This document shows, piece by piece, positions 5,275 through 8,133 of a DNA stretch of 8,133 nt (positions within the stretch are counted from its first letter, which is position 1; every line of letters starts with the position of its first letter). This DNA comes from Verrucomicrobia bacterium UBA6775 (GTDB taxonomy: Bacteria > Verrucomicrobiota > Verrucomicrobiia > Limisphaerales > UBA1096). The position numbers and the translations under genes were made by a program. The stretch is from the NCBI GenBank assembly GCA_002453165.1, contig DKGH01000195.1, positions 1 to 8,133 of the forward strand. The letters run 5' to 3'. Under the pieces are notes generated by a model. That model did no database searches. It worked only from the letters and a program-made list of their open reading frames with translations, and was not told the origin of the DNA.

Positions 5275-6987
5275 GTGGCAGCAAGAGACGACTACCTGGT
5301 AGATACACTTGCCGAAATGGGCGTGGTAACGGACGAGGAATTGGCCCTCGCCCAGGATGAATCCATGTCCAGCGGGGAAGGTGTGGTTGATACCCTGATC
5401 GCAAAGGGGGTGGTCATGCCCATTCAGGTTTCGCAGGCCAAGGCGGCCCAGTTTGGGACGGAGTTCATCGAACTCGGAGAACAGACCATCGAGGATGATG
5501 TTGTTTCCGCCGTGCCTCGCAATGTCGCCCATCAATACAAGGTGGTTCCTCTCTACATGGATGAGTTGAGCGTCACCGTGGCGATGGCTGATCCCTCAGA
5601 CTTGGATGCTATCGACGGGCTTGGCCAGACGCTTGGTATGGAGGTTAACGTTAACGTGGCCGATGAGGAGGAGATCGAGGCTGCTCTCAAGCAATACTAC
5701 GGGGCGGCCAAGGACGACAGTGTCAGCAAGTTATTACAGGACATCACCGAAGGGGAGGTGCAGATCAGCACGATCGGCGAAGTGGACATGGCGGACGACG
5801 ATGACGCTGTCGATGCCGACACGCCGATCATTAAGTTGGTGAACACGCTCATCGTGGAGGCGTTTCGAATGGAGGCGTCTGATATCCACCTTGAACCAAT
5901 GGCGGATCGGTTCCGTGTTCGTTACCGCATCGACGGTGTCTGCCACGAGCAACCAGCCCCGCCCCGTAAATTACAGGCTGCAGTCATCAGTCGTCTGAAG
6001 ATTATGTCCGAGATGGACATAGCGGAAAAACGGATTCCGCAGGACGGCCGTATCCAGGCAAACGTCGGCGGCAAAACGATTGACCTTCGTGTAAACTGTC
6101 TGCCGACCACGCACGGTGAGAGCATCGTCATGCGTCTGTTGGACAAGGAAGGTTTAAAACTTGGTCTTGGTCAGTTGGGATTCCTCGCAGATGACCAGCA
6201 GACGTTTGAGAATTTGATTCAATTGCCGGATGGCATCCTGCTGGTGACGGGGCCGACCGGTTCCGGCAAGACGACCACGCTTTATTCCTGTCTCAACTAC
6301 ATTAACAAACCGGACCGGAAGATCATCACGGTGGAGGATCCGGTTGAGTACCAGTTGGAAGGTATTAATCAGGTTCAGGTGAACACTGCGGTGGATTTGA
6401 CTTTCGCGAATGCGCTCCGTGCCATGTTGCGTCAGGCGCCCAATGTGGTGATGCTCGGTGAGATTCGTGACTTGGAGACTGCGTCCATCGCGATTAACGC
6501 CTCTCTGACTGGTCACTTGGTGTTCTCCACCCTGCATACTAATTCCGCGACGGCGGCAGTTGCGCGTTTGATTGATATTGGTGTGAAACCATTTCTCATC
6601 GCATCAGCAACGCGTTGCCTAATGGCTCAAAGACTAGTTCGAAAGATTTGTGCTAAGTGCGAGGGGCCTACTGATCCGGACACTTCCGAGTTAGGCGCGC
6701 TGGGGCTTGATATAAATAACATCAAGGATCCTAATTTCAAAGTAGGCAAGGGCTGTGCTAAATGTAACAATACAGGTTACAAGGGCAGATTTGGCTTATT
6801 TGAGGTTTATGTGATGGAGGATGAGGGTCGGAAACTGGTTATTAATAAGGAAACTTCAGGGGTAATTCAAAACCATGCCAGAAAAGTGGGTATGCGCACA
6901 CTTCGAGAAGATGGCGCCAGAAAGGCTATTGCTGGGATGACAACCCCTAAAGAGGTTTTGCGGGTCACTGTAGGAGATGAGAATTGA
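5275..6987 (+). CDS. pilB: Type IV pilus assembly (extension) ATPase PilB, GspE/T2SSE family
   Basis: 570 residues, the usual PilB length. This cytoplasmic hexameric ATPase powers pilin polymerisation. An N-terminal T2SSE_N/MshEN-type domain (about 5-145) is followed by an acidic linker (DMADDDDAVDAD, 171-182) and the ATPase core: Walker A GPTGSGKT (326-333), Asp box ITVEDPVEY (351-359), Walker B VVMLGEIRD (391-399) and His box TGHLVFSTLHTN (412-423). The zinc tetracysteine C459-x-x-C462 and C494-x-x-C497 is complete, followed by TGYKGRFGLFE, which separates PilB/GspE from PilT. The start is GTG 5275, because an in-frame TAA lies at 5266-5268. No Shine-Dalgarno is seen. The usual RQDPD before Walker B is RQAPN (386-390) here. 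Codon use shifts clearly near residue 450. pilT follows after 14 bp. It could be a GspE, but the adjacent pilT argues for PilB. Confidence 0.93.
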   Translation: MAARDDYLVDTLAEMGVVTDEELALAQDESMSSGEGVVDTLIAKGVVMPIQVSQAKAAQFGTEFIELGEQTIEDDVVSAVPRNVAHQYKVVPLYMDELSVTVAMADPSDLDAIDGLGQTLGMEVNVNVADEEEIEAALKQYYGAAKDDSVSKLLQDITEGEVQISTIGEVDMADDDDAVDADTPIIKLVNTLIVEAFRMEASDIHLEPMADRFRVRYRIDGVCHEQPAPPRKLQAAVISRLKIMSEMDIAEKRIPQDGRIQANVGGKTIDLRVNCLPTTHGESIVMRLLDKEGLKLGLGQLGFLADDQQTFENLIQLPDGILLVTGPTGSGKTTTLYSCLNYINKPDRKIITVEDPVEYQLEGINQVQVNTAVDLTFANALRAMLRQAPNVVMLGEIRDLETASIAINASLTGHLVFSTLHTNSATAAVARLIDIGVKPFLIASATRCLMAQRLVRKICAKCEGPTDPDTSELGALGLDINNIKDPNFKVGKGCAKCNNTGYKGRFGLFEVYVMEDEGRKLVINKETSGVIQNHARKVGMRTLREDGARKAIAGMTTPKEVLRVTVGDEN

Positions 6988-7001
6988 TAGGATAGCATAG
7001 T

Positions 7002-8108
7002 ATGTCATACGCAATGTCAGATTTATTGCACCTCATCGTGCAAGAGGGGGGGTCGGATATACATATCCGTGTAGGTGTTCCTCCAGCCATGCGGTTGCAC
7101 GGCATCCTGCAAAAGGTGGACGGGCCGGCGTTGACCAACGAGACTGCCGAGGAACTGATGCGTTCCATTACTTCTGACGAAAGCATCCAGGAGGTGCGCG
7201 AGCGGGGTGGAGCTGACTTCGCGTTTGCGTTTGGTGAACTGGCGCGTTTTCGCGTGAGCGTGTTTAAGGAGAAGGGCCGTTTCGCGATGGTGTTGCGGCA
7301 AATCCCGACCACGTTGCTGACGTTTGAGCAGATCGGTTTGCCGCCGTCCGTCAAGGAACTCCTCTACAAGCCTCGTGGCATGGTGCTGGTGACTGGGCCG
7401 ACCGGATCCGGCAAAAGTACCACGCTTGCCTCGATGATCGATATCATCAATATTGAGCGTGACGACGCCCATATCATCACGATCGAGGATCCGATTGAAT
7501 TTTATCACAACCACAAGAACGCGATTATCACCCAGCGTGAAATTCACGTGGACGTCCCCAGCTTCGGTGAGTCGCTCAGGCGCGCGCTGCGTCAGGATCC
7601 CGATGTTATTCTCGTGGGTGAGATGCGTGACTTGGAGACGATTGAGGCGGCCATCACGGCTGCGGAGACTGGTCACTTGGTGTTTGGAACGCTGCACACA
7701 ACCGGCGCTGCAAAGACGATCGACCGTGTTGTGAATGCGTTTCCAACCAACCAGCAGAACACTATTCGTATTCAGTTGTCCACGGTGTTGGAGTCAGTGA
7801 TCTCGCAGTTGCTTTGTCCGAGGGCGGACAAGCCCGGACGTGTGGCGGTGTTCGAGATTATGAACCGCACGCCGTCCATCGCGGCTCTGATTCGTGATAA
7901 CAAGACCTATCGAATCAACTCGGACATCCAGACCGGCGCCAAGTACGGGATGGTGAATCTCGATTCCTACCTGTTAGAGAAATATCAGGCCGGTTTGATT
8001 GCCGAGGATGAAGTAATTACCAAGGCGCAGGATCCCGGCACAATCATGGACAAGTTGCGGGCTGTTCAGGCGGGTATGATGGCTGAGGAGGAGGAAAATG
8101 AGGAGTAA
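7002..8108 (+). CDS. pilT: Type IV pilus retraction ATPase PilT
   Basis: 368 residues, slightly above the common 340-370 range for PilT. This cytoplasmic hexameric ATPase depolymerises pili, producing twitching motility and supporting DNA uptake in species that are competent. Visible are the N-terminal block GGSDIHIRVGVPPAMRLHG (16-34), Walker A GPTGSGKS (132-139), Asp box IITIEDPIEF (158-167), Walker B DVILVGEMRD (201-210) and His box TGHLVFGTLHT (223-233). The C-terminal IAALIRDNK (293-301) corresponds to the PilT AIRNLIRE motif, followed by SDIQTG. There are no zinc cysteines, as expected. The C-terminus ends with an acidic tail, AEEEENEE. The ATG at 7002 is preceded by AGGA (6989-6992) at 9 nt, one of the few plausible ribosome-binding sites in the window; ATG 7014 is an alternative. 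It lies 14 bp after pilB and overlaps the next gene by one base, so one operon is likely. Confidence 0.94.
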   Translation: MSYAMSDLLHLIVQEGGSDIHIRVGVPPAMRLHGILQKVDGPALTNETAEELMRSITSDESIQEVRERGGADFAFAFGELARFRVSVFKEKGRFAMVLRQIPTTLLTFEQIGLPPSVKELLYKPRGMVLVTGPTGSGKSTTLASMIDIINIERDDAHIITIEDPIEFYHNHKNAIITQREIHVDVPSFGESLRRALRQDPDVILVGEMRDLETIEAAITAAETGHLVFGTLHTTGAAKTIDRVVNAFPTNQQNTIRIQLSTVLESVISQLLCPRADKPGRVAVFEIMNRTPSIAALIRDNKTYRINSDIQTGAKYGMVNLDSYLLEKYQAGLIAEDEVITKAQDPGTIMDKLRAVQAGMMAEEEENEE

Positions 8109-8133
8109 TGGCTGATTTTACCGCAATTCCACT
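8108..8133 (+). CDS. Start of a third gene in the pil operon (partial)
   Basis: The last A of the pilT TAA stop is the A of an ATG (TAATG). Eight full codons are visible, reading MADFTAIP. AGGAG (8101-8105) lies just before the ATG, and GGAGG sequence lies a little further upstream. The one-base overlap implies translational coupling to pilT. By context it could be pilC or another pilus ATPase, but the visible residues do not show a recognisable signature. Confidence 0.6.

Overview
The window reads like a moderately GC-rich Gram-negative bacterium, most plausibly from the PVC group (Verrucomicrobiota or Planctomycetota). This is an inference from three things: a long secreted tandem alpha/beta-hydrolase of a type common there, scarce Shine-Dalgarno sequences, and a type IV pilus ATPase pair with somewhat unusual motif variants. 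No RNA gene, insertion sequence, phage gene or CRISPR array was found.

Layout. Bases 1-2645 (minus strand) hold a two-gene unit: a secreted alpha/beta-hydrolase/esterase (642-2645), and a monomeric-sarcosine-oxidase-like flavoenzyme that starts at 645 and leaves the window at base 1. Their stop and start overlap as ATGA, so translation is probably coupled. Divergent from the esterase is prmA (2748-3650, ribosomal protein L11 methyltransferase). The interval after prmA contains stem-loop sequences and a possible 53-residue ORF (3797-3958). A BadF/N-acetylglucosamine-kinase-like sugar kinase (3992-4990, minus) converges on it. A 284-bp divergent region with a potentially structured leader follows. 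Then comes a plus-strand type IV pilus unit: pilB (5275-6987), pilT (7002-8108) and the first codons of a third gene that overlaps pilT by one base.

How the genes work together. PilB and PilT are the extension and retraction motors of one machine, and they are closely spaced as an operon. The esterase and flavoenzyme look like a small catabolic unit, possibly for degradation of plant or algal material, but the substrate is not visible. The kinase would feed an amino sugar or similar hexose into metabolism. prmA is housekeeping.

The strongest unexplained signal is an iterated palindrome with core CTTGGCCAAG and best form CGCTTGGCCAAGCG. It occurs seven times exactly, plus several one-mismatch copies. 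About 0.01 exact copies would be expected by chance. Copies lie in genes in different reading frames and also in intergenic DNA, so the signal acts at DNA or RNA level and not at protein level. It is dense in the esterase/oxidase unit and in the kinase-pilB divergent region, and has no exact copy in prmA, the kinase body, pilB or pilT.
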